Source: an uncultured Opitutaceae bacterium
GTDB taxonomy: Bacteria > Verrucomicrobiota > Verrucomicrobiia > Opitutales > Opitutaceae
NCBI GenBank assembly: GCA_903862935.1
Contig: CAIOZY010000041.1
Location: 1 to 64,000, forward strand
Length of the DNA: 64,000 nucleotides
Direction of reading: 5' to 3'
Shown here: in pieces, positions 16,359 to 25,591 of the stretch
How positions within the stretch are numbered: position 1 is the stretch's first letter
How the letters are laid out: the number at the start of each line of letters is the position of its first letter
Program-made: the position numbers and the translations under genes
The notes under the pieces: model-generated
Seen by the model: the letters and a program-made list of their open reading frames with translations, nothing else
What the model was told of the DNA's origin: nothing
Databases searched by the model: none

Positions 16359-18788
16359 TCAGGCCTTCGAGTCGCTGTCCACCGGGATCCGCATCCCGTA
16401 GAAGCTGCGGTAGACGAAGACCAGGCCGATCAGGAAGATCACGGCGCCGAGCACGTGCTTGGTGGTCGGCTCCATCTTGACCGCGATCTCGACCGCCAGA
16501 AGACCGAACAGGGTCGTGAACTTGATGACCGGATTGAGCGATACGGACGACGTGTCCTTGAAGGGGTCGCCCACGGTGTCGCCGACGACGGTGGCGGCAT
16601 GGAGCGGGGTGCCCTTCTGGCGGAGCTCGACCTCAACGATCTTCTTTGCGTTGTCCCAGGCGCCGCCGGCGTTCGCCATGAAGATGGCCTGGAACAGGCC
16701 GAAGAAGGCGATCGCGATCAGGTAGGCAATGAAGAAGAACGGGTCGAAGAGGGCGAGCGACAGGGCGAAGCAGAAGATCACGACGAAGATGTTGACCATC
16801 CCCTTCTGCGCGTACTGTGTGCAGATCTTCACGACCTCCTTGGAGGCGGCCGTGCTCGCGGTCTTCGCGTCGAGCTTCATGTTGTCCTTGATGTAGACGA
16901 CGCCGCGGTAGGCGCCGGTGACGACCGCCTGGGTGCTCGCGCCCGTAAACCAGTAGATCGTGGCCCCGCCCATCAGCAGGCCCATGATTGTCTCCGGGTG
17001 CACGAACGACAACCGGGAGATCGTGTCGGGGTAAAGGCGCTGCAGCATGATGATGATGCCGAAGACCATCGTCGTCGCGCCGACGACCGCGGTGCCGATC
17101 AGGACGGGCTTCGCCGTGGCCTTGAAGGTGTTGCCGGCGCCGTCGGCCTTCTCGAGCTGGTACTTCGCGTTCTCAAAATCGGGCTTGAAGCCGAAAGTCT
17201 TCTCGATCTCCGCGGCCACCCCGGGGTGGGACTCGATCTGCGAGAGCTCGTAGACCGACTGCGCGTTGTCCGTAACCGGCCCGAAGCTGTCGACAGCAAT
17301 CGTGACCGGACCCATTCCGAGGAAGCCGAAGGCGACCAGTCCGAAGGCGAAGATCGGTGCCGCGAAACGGAACTCCTCGGGCATGATCGCGTAGAAGGCG
17401 GAATGGCTGGCGAAGAAGTAGGCGGCGAACATGAGGCCCAGGATCACCAGGCCCTGCCAGAACGCGGAGAAGTTTCCCGAGACAAATCCGGACAGGATGT
17501 TGAGGGAGGCCCCGCCCTGGCGGGAGGAGGTGACGATCTCCTTCACGTGGCGGCTGTTCGTCGAGGTGAAGATCTTCGTGAACTCGGGGATCAGGGCCCC
17601 CGCGATCGTGCCGATCGAGATCACTGACGAGAGGACCCACCACAGCTTGGGCTGGCCCGCCATGTTGCCGAGGAGCAGCCAGCTTGCCACATAGGTCACG
17701 GCGATCGAGACGATCGAGGTGATCCACACAAGGCTCGTCAGCGGGTGCTCAAGGTTGAAGTCCTTGGCGTTGCCGTAGAGCATCTTGTTGAAGGCCTCGT
17801 TCACGAAGTAGCTGGCGAGCGAGGTGAGCACCATCAGGATGCGCATGGCGAAGATCCAGACGATCAGGGTACCGCCGAGTTGGGGGTTGCCCGCCAGCGC
17901 GAGGGCGAGGAAGGCGATCAGGGCGACGCCGGTCACGCCGTAGGTCTCGAACCCGTCCGCTGTCGGCCCAACCGAGTCACCGGCGTTGTCACCCGTGCAG
18001 TCTGCAATCACGCCCGGGTTGCGGGGGTCGTCCTCGGGCATCTGGAAGATGATCTTCATCAGGTCGGCGCCGATGTCGGCGATCTTCGTGAAGATGCCGC
18101 CGCAGATGCGCAGTGCCGAGGCGCCCAGGGACTCGCCGATCGCGAAGCCGATGAAGCACGGGCCTGCGAGGTTCGACGGGATGAAGGCCAGGATGCAGAT
18201 CATGAAGAACAGCTCGATCGCCACCAGGAGCAGCCCGACGCTCATTCCCGAGCGCAGCGGGATCGTCAGGGTGGCCAGGGGGTTGCCCCTGAGAGCCGAA
18301 AAGGCCGCGCGGGAGTTGGCCACCGTGTTGATCCGGATTCCAAACCAGGCAACGCCGTAGCTGCCGAGGATGCCCAACACCGAACAGGCGAGGATCATAA
18401 CCACATTGCCCACAGACTCGTGCGAAAGGACCCCGAAATAATAGACCATGCAGGCGGCGATCAGCACCCAGAGAACAAGCAGGAACTTGCCCTGCTGCGC
18501 CAAGTACGTCTTGCACGTCTCCCAGATGATCTGGGAGACGTCGCTCATCGACTTGTGCACGGGCAGGTTCTTGGTCTGCACGTACTGCACGAGACCAAAG
18601 AGCATGCCGATCGCGCACACGGCCAGCCCGATATGGAGCAGACCTAGGCCGCTCAGGGCGCCGTTGAAGAAGGACACGGTGTGCAGGTCCGGGATCTTAA
18701 TGTCGGCTTCGCTTGCGCGAAGGGACGTCGCCGGTAGGACGGCCAGTCCCACTGTTGCCAACAACCAAGGGCTTCGAGTGAATTTCAT
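16359..18788 (-). CDS. hppA: Membrane-bound proton-translocating pyrophosphatase
   Basis: The 809-residue protein has about 16 membrane helices and couples pyrophosphate hydrolysis to ion pumping. The family motifs are PEDDPRNPGVIADC, GDNAGDSVGPTADGFETYG, GGAWDNAKK and GDTVGDPFKDTSS. In GNTFKATAK the Lys after GNT-x matches the potassium-independent class, which suggests proton pumping that needs no potassium. The usual DVGADLVGKVE reads DIGADLMKIIF, with one residue fewer before PEDDP, so the protein is divergent. A signal-like N-terminus precedes the first helix. It is monocistronic with a strong terminator. Confidence 0.93.
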   Translation of the reverse strand: MKFTRSPWLLATVGLAVLPATSLRASEADIKIPDLHTVSFFNGALSGLGLLHIGLAVCAIGMLFGLVQYVQTKNLPVHKSMSDVSQIIWETCKTYLAQQGKFLLVLWVLIAACMVYYFGVLSHESVGNVVMILACSVLGILGSYGVAWFGIRINTVANSRAAFSALRGNPLATLTIPLRSGMSVGLLLVAIELFFMICILAFIPSNLAGPCFIGFAIGESLGASALRICGGIFTKIADIGADLMKIIFQMPEDDPRNPGVIADCTGDNAGDSVGPTADGFETYGVTGVALIAFLALALAGNPQLGGTLIVWIFAMRILMVLTSLASYFVNEAFNKMLYGNAKDFNLEHPLTSLVWITSIVSIAVTYVASWLLLGNMAGQPKLWWVLSSVISIGTIAGALIPEFTKIFTSTNSRHVKEIVTSSRQGGASLNILSGFVSGNFSAFWQGLVILGLMFAAYFFASHSAFYAIMPEEFRFAAPIFAFGLVAFGFLGMGPVTIAVDSFGPVTDNAQSVYELSQIESHPGVAAEIEKTFGFKPDFENAKYQLEKADGAGNTFKATAKPVLIGTAVVGATTMVFGIIIMLQRLYPDTISRLSFVHPETIMGLLMGGATIYWFTGASTQAVVTGAYRGVVYIKDNMKLDAKTASTAASKEVVKICTQYAQKGMVNIFVVIFCFALSLALFDPFFFIAYLIAIAFFGLFQAIFMANAGGAWDNAKKIVEVELRQKGTPLHAATVVGDTVGDPFKDTSSVSLNPVIKFTTLFGLLAVEIAVKMEPTTKHVLGAVIFLIGLVFVYRSFYGMRIPVDSDSKA

Positions 18789-19130
18789 GGTAGGGAAGGG
18801 GATATAAGCTCGGGAATATGGGGTGCGTCCGCCCCGTCGCGCGAGTCTATTCTCTGCCCGGGTCGCGTCGTTAAGCTGGACTAATCCGAGCTGACGGCTG
18901 CATTATGTAATTCCTAAAGCTGGTCAGGGCGATGTTTTTGTCCGGAAGATCGGCAGGATTACGGATCGTATAAACCATTTACGTCCAAGATACTTAATAA
19001 AGGCGATGGCGGGTTCTCCGTCTTCGATTGTCATAAATGGTTAGAGTTGAAATCCAGTTCACCATTGCCGTTTTCCCGATTCGCTGGCGCGACGTATTCC
19101 GGGCTGGTCGCCGACGCGCCGCGTTCCCCA
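18789..19130. other. Intergenic region between hppA and the ECF sigma gene
   Basis: This 342-bp divergent region must hold promoters for hppA and the sigma-factor operon. From about 18895 to 19045 it is clearly AT-richer than its flanks. TAAACCATTTA (18971-18981) is repeated in inverted orientation as TAAATGGTTA (19034-19043), with about 52 bp between. No convincing promoter boxes were found. Confidence 0.5.
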
Positions 19131-19640
19131 ATGCCTGAAGACCCCGCCGATCGCCGGGATTTTTCCACCCTTTACCGGGCGACCCTGGCGCCGTTGCGCC
19201 GGTACCTCGCGCGACTGCTCGGAAACGTCACCGAGGCGCAGGATGTGGCGCACGACGCCTACCTGCGGGTGTATCCCACGCTCAGCCAGCAGGCCGCGCG
19301 TCGGCCGGAGGCACTGCTGTTCGTCACAGCCCGCCGGCTCGCCATCAACCGGCTCAAGCGCCGCGACATCTCGCCCTTCGCCCGCGAGGCGATGGACCCC
19401 GAAGCGGCCTCCTCCGCGCCCGGCGTCGAGCAGGAGGTGATGGCGCGCCAGGAACTGCGGCTGTTGGACCAGGCCATCACGGAACTCCCGGAGGGCTGCC
19501 GCGCCGTCCTGCTCCTGCGCAAGGTGGAGATGCTCTCCCACCGCGAAATCGCCGACCGCCTCGGCATCGCGATCAGCACGGTTGAAAAACAGCACGCCCG
19601 CGCCTTGCGGCTATTGCGGACGGCCCTCGCCGAATCATGA
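19131..19640 (+). CDS. ECF RNA polymerase sigma factor (FecI-like)
   Basis: The 169-residue protein has sigma region 2 (about 20-85; DVAHDAYLRVY and PEALLFVTARRLAINRLKRR) and region 4 (about 115-165; LPEGCRAVLLLRKVEMLSHREIADRLG, a helix-turn-helix). It would direct polymerase to genes of its own surface-signalling system. It overlaps fecR by ATGA, with the TonB receptor next, the standard FecI-FecR-FecA order. The frame is open from a TTG at 19047, but the ATG at 19131 gives a normal N-terminus. It is probably held inactive or made active by FecR on receptor signalling. Confidence 0.9.
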   Translation: MPEDPADRRDFSTLYRATLAPLRRYLARLLGNVTEAQDVAHDAYLRVYPTLSQQAARRPEALLFVTARRLAINRLKRRDISPFAREAMDPEAASSAPGVEQEVMARQELRLLDQAITELPEGCRAVLLLRKVEMLSHREIADRLGIAISTVEKQHARALRLLRTALAES

Positions 19641-20629
19641 ACGCTTCCCTTCCCCCTCGCGACGCGACCGCCCAGGAGAAGGCGGCGTTCTGGGCCGCAC
19701 GGCTCGACGGCTCCGCGTTGGAGGAAGCCGATTGGGCGGAGCTCGACGCCTGGCTCGCCGAGGCCCCCGCGCACAGGGCCCTCCTTTCGCGCTACTGCGA
19801 ACTTTCCGCCGCGCTCGAGGCGCGGCTGCCCGCGCTGGTGTCGGCCGGAGCCGTGGCCATGCCGACGCCGCGGGCGTCTCCCTCTCCCCTTTGGCGGCGG
19901 CGGACGGTCCTCGGCGTTGGGGCGGCGGCCGCCGCCGTGTTGGCCCTCGGCGTCTGGCTGGCCCGGCCGAGGCTGCAGGTCGAGGACATCGTCACGCCGG
20001 CGGGCCAGCGCCAGTCGCTAACGCTGGCCGACGGCACCCGCCTCGAGCTCAGCGCCCGGACCCGCTTCCGCATCGAGAACAGCAGGACGGAGCGGCGCAT
20101 GCGGCTGGCCGAAGGGGAGGTCTATCTGCAGGTGGCCAAGGACCAGAGCCGCCCCTTCACCGTGGAGACTCCGGCCGGATCGGTGGAGGTGACCGGCACG
20201 GTCTTTGACGTGCGCACCGAGGCGGCGGGCGAACTCGACGTGACGGTCTTGGCTGGCTCGGTGCAGGTGCGGCCCGCGGAAGGGGACGGCGCGCCGGCGG
20301 CGTTGGGCGCCGGCGACCAGCTCTGTGCCCGGGCAGGCCGGGTGACGGTGCATCCGCTTTCCGCCGGCGAACTCGACGACACCCTCGCCTGGCGGCATGG
20401 GAAAGTCGTGTTTCGCGGCGTTCCCCTGCGGGAAGCCCTCGCCCGCCTTGCCTACTACCATGGCCTGGATATCACGGCCAAGGCCGGAGCGGCGGACCTG
20501 CGGCTGGGCGGGGCCTTCAGCCTCGACGACCTCGACGGATTCTTTGCGGCGTTGGAGGAGGTGCTGCCGGTGCGCGTGGCGCGAGGCTCTGCCGGGGGGG
20601 CGCAGGTCAGCCTGCGCTCCGATCGGTAA
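19637..20629 (+). CDS. FecR family anti-sigma/signal transducer
   Basis: The 330-residue protein has a DUF4880-type N-terminal cytoplasmic segment (about 12-55; FWAARLDGSALEEADWAELDAWL), one membrane helix near 92-112 and a periplasmic FecR domain with QRQSLTLADGTRLELSA and FTVETPAGSVEVTGTVFDV. A C-terminal STN-like tail follows (about 270-330). FecR relays receptor occupancy across the inner membrane to the ECF sigma factor. It overlaps the sigma gene by 4 nt and ends 12 bp before the receptor gene. Confidence 0.92.
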   Translation: MNASLPPRDATAQEKAAFWAARLDGSALEEADWAELDAWLAEAPAHRALLSRYCELSAALEARLPALVSAGAVAMPTPRASPSPLWRRRTVLGVGAAAAAVLALGVWLARPRLQVEDIVTPAGQRQSLTLADGTRLELSARTRFRIENSRTERRMRLAEGEVYLQVAKDQSRPFTVETPAGSVEVTGTVFDVRTEAAGELDVTVLAGSVQVRPAEGDGAPAALGAGDQLCARAGRVTVHPLSAGELDDTLAWRHGKVVFRGVPLREALARLAYYHGLDITAKAGAADLRLGGAFSLDDLDGFFAALEEVLPVRVARGSAGGAQVSLRSDR

Positions 20630-20641
20630 CGTTTTTTCGCC

Positions 20642-23600
20642 GTGCGGGCGATTCGAAGTCTCCTCTGGCTCGCCTTCCTCGTCGCGGGCGGGCTGGCGGC
20701 GGAAGCGGGCGCGGCACCGGTGGATTTTGACCTGCCGGCGCAGCCGGCCGACCAGGCCCTGCTCGCTTTCTCCCGGCAGTCGGCCGAGGAGGTGCTCTTT
20801 TCCTACGACGACCTGCACTGGGTTCGCTCTACGGCGGTCCTCGGCCGGCATGAGCCGGAGGCGGCGCTTGAGCTCCTGCTGCAGGGGACCGGATTTGCCG
20901 CCCGTCGCAACCACCGCGAGAAATTCGTGGTGGCCCGGGCGCCGACGCCCCTCCGGTCGGCTCCGGCAGAGGCGTCCCAGGCCGAGGCGAGCGAGCCGAT
21001 CCGGCTGGATCCGGTGATCGTCGAGGATCAGGCGGAGCGGCAGCGACGCTCCGACCGGGACCGCAGCCTGGTCGGGGACCTGGCGGCCGGAGGCAACCTC
21101 GATCTGCCCCGCACCGAGGACGACGTCCTGCCCTTCACGATCTATCACCGCGACCAGATCGTGCGCAGCGGAGTCGTGGACCTGAACCAGTACCTGCAGC
21201 GCGAGCTGCTGGAGAGCGCCGCGGCCACTCCGGTTCCGTCGGGCAACAGTCTGCGCCAGTTCCTGTTCGCGGGCGCCAAGAACCTGAATTTGCGCGGCTA
21301 CGGCAACGACGAGACGGTGATTCTCGTCAACGGTCGGCGCCTGCCGAACGTGGTGATCATGAACGCGGACCCGACGCAGACCGCGCCGGACGTGAGCCTA
21401 ATCCCCCTGAGCCTGGTGGAGCGGATCGAGGTGATGCCGATCTCCGCCTCGGCCCTTTACAGCGGCAATCCCGTGGGGGGCGTCATCAATATCGTGCTTC
21501 GGTCCGGCCTGCCGGCGCACACGCGGGCGACCGCCCAGATGACCGAGGTGACTTCGACCTACGCCAACGCCCTGCGCGGTTTCGACGCTCCCCAATCCAC
21601 GATTTCGTTCCTGCACGGGGAATCCCTCCTCGGCGGTGCCCTGCACCTGCGCTTGAGCGCGAGCTTCACGCAGGCGATGCCGCCGACGGAGACCGAGCTG
21701 CGCTTTCACCAGGCGAGGAGACTGCCCGCCGCGGACCTCACGGCTCCCGTCTACGGAGCCACGCCCAATATCCGCTCGGCCGACGGTCTGCCCCTATTTG
21801 GTCCGGGCACCTCGTCGGTGACCTCGGTGGCGCCCGGGACGGACGGCTCCGGGGGCTTGGGTCTGTTCCTGGGTCGCCAAGGGGTTCTCGACCAGGCGCT
21901 GTACCACCTCCCGGGAGGATGGTCCACGTCGCCCGACAGCCGGGACTATGCCTACGGCCAAAGGCTGAGGCGCGCGGTTTACTACGGGGCGGCCGATTAC
22001 ACCGTCTCGCCCCGCCTGCACCTCGGTCTCGACGGCAGCTACGCCCGCACCGTGGTGAACCCGGGCTATGATATCCTGACGGCGGACCTGGCACTCGGCG
22101 CGGACTCGCCGCTCAATCCTTTCGGTCGCGACGTCCGGGTCGCCGTGAACGAGGCCGCGCCGCAGCTCGGCCCTGGGTACGGCGAAGCGCAAATCGAATT
22201 TTATTCGGGGATCTTGGGCGCGGTTCTCAAGCTGCCCGGGGATTGGCGGCTGGATCTCGACGGGCAGCTCGACCACAGCCTGGCCAAATACCGCGGGTTG
22301 GTCGGCGCCGATCCAGGCCGCTGGCAGCAGCTGGTCGACCAGGGACTCTACAATCCCCTGCGCGACACGCAGCGCTTCGCCCCTCCGGCCGCCTTTTACG
22401 ACCGGGTGCTGATCTATGAGGGAGGTCGGGGCCGTTTCGCGACTGTCGGTAACTACAACACGTTGGACCTTGCGGTGCGGGCGACCAATCCAACGTTGTC
22501 GTTGCCGATGGGCTCCGGTACAGTGAACCTCGGGGGCGACTACCGGCGCGATCGTTTCGACGACTTGGCGGAGGAGCCGGTTTATGGCGACGGCTCTCCG
22601 GCGGAGGACCCGATTCGCTGGAGGGGGCGGACGCTCCAGGCCTACAGCGCCTTTGGCGAGTTGCAGGCGCCGCTCGTGCCGAGCCGCCTGCTCCCTGCCT
22701 GGCTGCGACAGGCCGACGTCGACCTCGCTGCCCGTTACGACGCCGACAGCTCGCGGGAATCCAACCTGGCCCCGACCTTTGGGCTGAGGCTCGGCTTGCC
22801 GGCGGGCTTCACGCTGCGGGGCAGCGCCACCACCTCGACCCGCTACCCCACGCCCATCCTGAGCCGGCAGGCCTCGTCCGGAACCATGGTGCCGGGCGGG
22901 GGGCCCAGCGTGGCCTACGTCTTCGATCCGCTGCGCAACCAGAACTACGATGTCGCCTACACCGACGTCATCAATCCGGTCCTGCGGGCGGAGGGGACGG
23001 TGACGGAGGCGGCCGGGGTGATTTTCGAGCAGGGCCACGTCCATCGCCTCCGGCTGGCCCTGGATTTTGCCGACACGCGGAAGAACAACGAGGCGCAATA
23101 TCTCGACGCGGGGACGGTCGTGGAGCTCGAGTCGCTCTTGCCCGGCCGGGTGACGCGCTCTCCGCCGGCGCCCGGCGACACGCACGCCGTGGGGCCGGTG
23201 ACCTCAGTCCTCACCGGGGCGGCCAATTTTTACCTCCGCCATTCGCGAAACTGGAACGCCTCCCTGGAGTACACCTGGACTGACTGCGCGGGGGGCACTC
23301 TCGAACTGTACGGACGCCTGGTTTACTTCACGCGCTACGACCGCCAGATCCTGTCGACCTCCCCGATGGTCGACGAGCTGCGCCATCCCGACAACTCGGC
23401 CCCCGACCTCCTCAAATGCCGCGTCAACTTCGGCGCGGGCTGGTCTGACCAGGCGGCCGGGTTCGGCGTGGACGGCCACTATTTCGGCTCGCGCGTCCTG
23501 CCGGCCGTCGAATGGGCGAGCCAAGGCGCCGACCGGATCGCCTCGTTCTGGCAGTTCGACGCCTACCTGCAGAAGGATTTCAGCCGGTGGCTGCCGGGGA

Positions 23601-23758
23601 AGAATCCCCGCTGCGGCCTGCGGGGCCAGGCGAGGGTCAACAATGTATTTGGCGCCGATTTTCCATTTTTTGCCAACGATCAGTCCGGGGCCGGGGTGCA
23701 ACCCTATGGCGACTGGCGCGGCCGCACGTATTCGCTTTCTATTACGGTCACGTTCTGA
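20642..23758 (+). CDS. TonB-dependent receptor with N-terminal STN signalling domain
   Basis: The 1038-residue outer-membrane receptor starts at a GTG and has a signal peptide (about 1-25). An STN domain (about 28-95) contacts FecR, and a TonB-box-like DPVIV lies near 122. The plug (about 155-285) contains NLNLRGYGNDETVILVNGRRLP and SASALYSGNPVGGVINIVLR. A 22-strand barrel ends in YSLSITVTF with the C-terminal Phe. The STN domain plus upstream sigma/FecR genes mark it as a transducer that both imports and signals its ligand. The ligand may be a siderophore, a glycan or another compound. The linkage to a carrier protein and methyltransferase downstream is unusual. Confidence 0.92.
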   Translation: MRAIRSLLWLAFLVAGGLAAEAGAAPVDFDLPAQPADQALLAFSRQSAEEVLFSYDDLHWVRSTAVLGRHEPEAALELLLQGTGFAARRNHREKFVVARAPTPLRSAPAEASQAEASEPIRLDPVIVEDQAERQRRSDRDRSLVGDLAAGGNLDLPRTEDDVLPFTIYHRDQIVRSGVVDLNQYLQRELLESAAATPVPSGNSLRQFLFAGAKNLNLRGYGNDETVILVNGRRLPNVVIMNADPTQTAPDVSLIPLSLVERIEVMPISASALYSGNPVGGVINIVLRSGLPAHTRATAQMTEVTSTYANALRGFDAPQSTISFLHGESLLGGALHLRLSASFTQAMPPTETELRFHQARRLPAADLTAPVYGATPNIRSADGLPLFGPGTSSVTSVAPGTDGSGGLGLFLGRQGVLDQALYHLPGGWSTSPDSRDYAYGQRLRRAVYYGAADYTVSPRLHLGLDGSYARTVVNPGYDILTADLALGADSPLNPFGRDVRVAVNEAAPQLGPGYGEAQIEFYSGILGAVLKLPGDWRLDLDGQLDHSLAKYRGLVGADPGRWQQLVDQGLYNPLRDTQRFAPPAAFYDRVLIYEGGRGRFATVGNYNTLDLAVRATNPTLSLPMGSGTVNLGGDYRRDRFDDLAEEPVYGDGSPAEDPIRWRGRTLQAYSAFGELQAPLVPSRLLPAWLRQADVDLAARYDADSSRESNLAPTFGLRLGLPAGFTLRGSATTSTRYPTPILSRQASSGTMVPGGGPSVAYVFDPLRNQNYDVAYTDVINPVLRAEGTVTEAAGVIFEQGHVHRLRLALDFADTRKNNEAQYLDAGTVVELESLLPGRVTRSPPAPGDTHAVGPVTSVLTGAANFYLRHSRNWNASLEYTWTDCAGGTLELYGRLVYFTRYDRQILSTSPMVDELRHPDNSAPDLLKCRVNFGAGWSDQAAGFGVDGHYFGSRVLPAVEWASQGADRIASFWQFDAYLQKDFSRWLPGKNPRCGLRGQARVNNVFGADFPFFANDQSGAGVQPYGDWRGRTYSLSITVTF

Positions 23759-23817
23759 GTGGGGACGCGAGAGGGCAGTAGCGGGTTGGCTCTCCTGGAT
23801 TGTCATCTCGGGTAACC

Positions 23818-24231
23818 GTGAACAGTCATTTTGGAGCCATCCGGGTCCCCGCCGTGCCGGTGGACGCGCTTCCGCCCGCGGAGGACGCCCGCTTGCGCGA
23901 GGCGCTGAGGCACTGCTCGTCGGCCACCTACTACGCCGCCTATCAGTTTCACCTCACCGGCGACGCCTCGCGCCTGCCGGCGGTGGTCGACGGAATCATT
24001 GCCCGGTACGTGGAGACCGGCCGCCGGGCGAGCCTCGCAAATCCGGACGGTTCCCTGCGCCTGAGCGAGGATCTCGGCCTCGATTCGCTGACGATGGTCG
24101 AGATCGCGGCCGCGGTGGAGGATGTCCTTGGGGTGTCGCTTGCCGATGACGACCTGTCCCACTTGCGCACACTGGGCGGTGTGCGGGAGCTGATCCGGGG
24201 CAAGGTGCGCGACCAGAGGGCGTCCCCATGA
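23818..24231 (+). CDS. Acyl/peptidyl carrier protein-like protein
   Basis: The 137-residue protein ends in a carrier domain of about 75 residues: RLSEDLGLDSLTMVEIAAAVEDVLG carries the Ser in the DSL motif that would take 4'-phosphopantetheine. The preceding 60 residues (with YYAAYQFHLTG) are an unrecognised extension and are not seen in ordinary AcpP. It overlaps the methyltransferase start by ATGA and follows the TonB receptor by 59 bp. Start choice is uncertain: GTG at 23818 or TTG at 23800. A free-standing carrier next to a methyltransferase suggests a small biosynthetic step, but no synthase or ligase is in reach. Confidence 0.75.
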   Translation: MNSHFGAIRVPAVPVDALPPAEDARLREALRHCSSATYYAAYQFHLTGDASRLPAVVDGIIARYVETGRRASLANPDGSLRLSEDLGLDSLTMVEIAAAVEDVLGVSLADDDLSHLRTLGGVRELIRGKVRDQRASP

Positions 24232-25127
24232 ACCCCGCGATGCCGGCGCTGTTTTCCGGGCCGGTTGCGGACGGGGCCGATGGCGGGCCGCTGGGCGTAA
24301 GGCGGCCGCCATCGTGTCCCGGTCCGATTTCGGCCCGCAGCCGGGCGGAGGGGTTTTCTGAGCGCTTCGCCCGGATTCCGTCCGCCCTGATCCAGAAGGT
24401 CAATGGGGTCGCCTCCGAGGAGGGATTCGTCTACATTGGCGGCAGGATTGCCGACACCATCGGAGGCGCCCTGGGCGGGTTCGCGGGCACGCGGGATGTC
24501 CTCGATTTCGGGTGCGGACTGGGCCGTGTGGCGGCCCGACTGTTTGATCGCGCGCCCGACGCGCGGATAGTCGGCTTCGATATCGACCCGATGATGCTGA
24601 AGTGGGGGGAGGACCTGCTCGCGGGACAGCCCGTCCGATTTGTCGACACCACCCTCGACCTGCCGAACCGTTCCTTCGACCTGGTGATCGCCGTCTCCGT
24701 CTTCACCCACCTGGATGCGACGACGGACTATTGGCTCGCCGAAATCCACCGGCTGCTGCGGCCGGGCGGCCGGGCGTTCCTGACGTATCACGACCAGACC
24801 CTGTTCGGGGAAATGGCCCTGCAAGGCCAGCTTCCCGGCGTCGCATCCGACGGGGCCCTCGCCGATCGGTATGTGCTCGGCCGCGGCACTCCGGAAGGCG
24901 GGGCGGCCATGGGTACCTTCTATACGACGGAGCATTGGGAGAGGCTGCTCGACCGGTGGTTCGTCATTTCCGCCACTGCGGAGCGCGGCATGTTCGGGCA
25001 CCAATCCTACTCCGTCGTGCGGCCCAGGCCCGTCTCGCCGCCCCGCGGCGAACTCCTGCGCCGCTACGCCCGCTCCCTTGAGCGGCACTTGTCCGACCTG
25101 CGGCGGGAGCACGAGATATTCTATTGA
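24228..25127 (+). CDS. Class I SAM-dependent methyltransferase
   Basis: The 299-residue protein shows motif I VLDFGCGLGRVAARL, motif II IVGFDIDPMMLKW and post-motif FDLVIAVSVFTHLD, followed by LRPGGRAFLTYHD. These are the Rossmann methyltransferase landmarks. The acceptor is not recognisable. It overlaps the carrier-protein gene by 4 nt, so co-translation is likely and the acceptor may be carrier-bound; this is inference. About 60 N-terminal residues before the fold are unassigned. It is the last gene of the cluster, about 80 bp before tRNA-Leu. Confidence 0.85.
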   Translation: MNPAMPALFSGPVADGADGGPLGVRRPPSCPGPISARSRAEGFSERFARIPSALIQKVNGVASEEGFVYIGGRIADTIGGALGGFAGTRDVLDFGCGLGRVAARLFDRAPDARIVGFDIDPMMLKWGEDLLAGQPVRFVDTTLDLPNRSFDLVIAVSVFTHLDATTDYWLAEIHRLLRPGGRAFLTYHDQTLFGEMALQGQLPGVASDGALADRYVLGRGTPEGGAAMGTFYTTEHWERLLDRWFVISATAERGMFGHQSYSVVRPRPVSPPRGELLRRYARSLERHLSDLRREHEIFY

Positions 25128-25210
25128 GTACGCCCGTCCGCCCATCCGCTTATCCGGACATTCGGCTGGATTCGACCGCTGCCCCGTCTTTAATGAGAGG
25201 GTCGCTGCAC

Positions 25211-25296
25211 GCCCGGGTGGTGGAATGGTAGACACTAGGGACTTAAAATCCCTTGGCTGTAAGGCCGTGCGGGTTCGAGCCCCGCCCCGGGCACCA
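25211..25296 (+). tRNA. tRNA-Leu (UAA anticodon)
   Basis: The 86-base gene has an acceptor stem GCCCGGG/CCCGGGC, an anticodon stem AGGGA/TCCCT around CTTAAAA (anticodon TAA), a long variable arm typical of class II tRNAs, a T arm GCGGG-TTCGAGC-CCCGC, and an encoded CCA at 25294-25296. The encoded CCA is notable beside a CCA-adding enzyme that could repair it. Confidence 0.96.
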
Positions 25297-25533
25297 CTTA
25301 GAAGATTTTACATCTCAATAAGCCGCTGAGGCGACCTGCCTCTAGCTGTGAACGCCGAGGCGGAGGTGAGGCGATCGCTTCGTGTGTGGTCGTAGGGGCC
25401 CGGTTTCCGAAATGAAGCGTCAGGCAACCGGGTCTAGCGGAAAGGGGACAGGGGCGTGGTACTCGTCTTTCCCGCGGTAGCGCTGGCCCTTTTCCCTTCT
25501 GCCCGGGCGAGCCGGCCTGCACTTGAGCCTGTT

Positions 25534-25562
25534 TTGACGCCTTGGAATCAGCAGCCTATAAT
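25534..25562 (+). promoter_or_regulatory. Sigma70-type promoter of the DUF4143 gene
   Basis: TTGACG (25534-25539) and TATAAT (25557-25562) are separated by exactly 17 bp, one base from consensus. The start codon of the ATPase gene follows 29 bp after the -10 box. It is by far the best housekeeping promoter in the window and is unlike the promoters of the neighbouring genes. Confidence 0.8.
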
Positions 25563-25591
25563 GAAAAACATGCATTGACAGCGGGTTTTTC

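Noticed and set aside
16296-17627. 443-residue plus-strand frame opposite hppA
   Set aside because: Highly charged low-complexity product and no start signal. hppA motifs on the other strand are unambiguous.
20018-23185. Long minus-strand frames opposite fecR and the TonB receptor gene
   Set aside because: No conserved motifs and extreme Arg/Pro/Gly composition. Codon bias of the plus-strand genes explains them.
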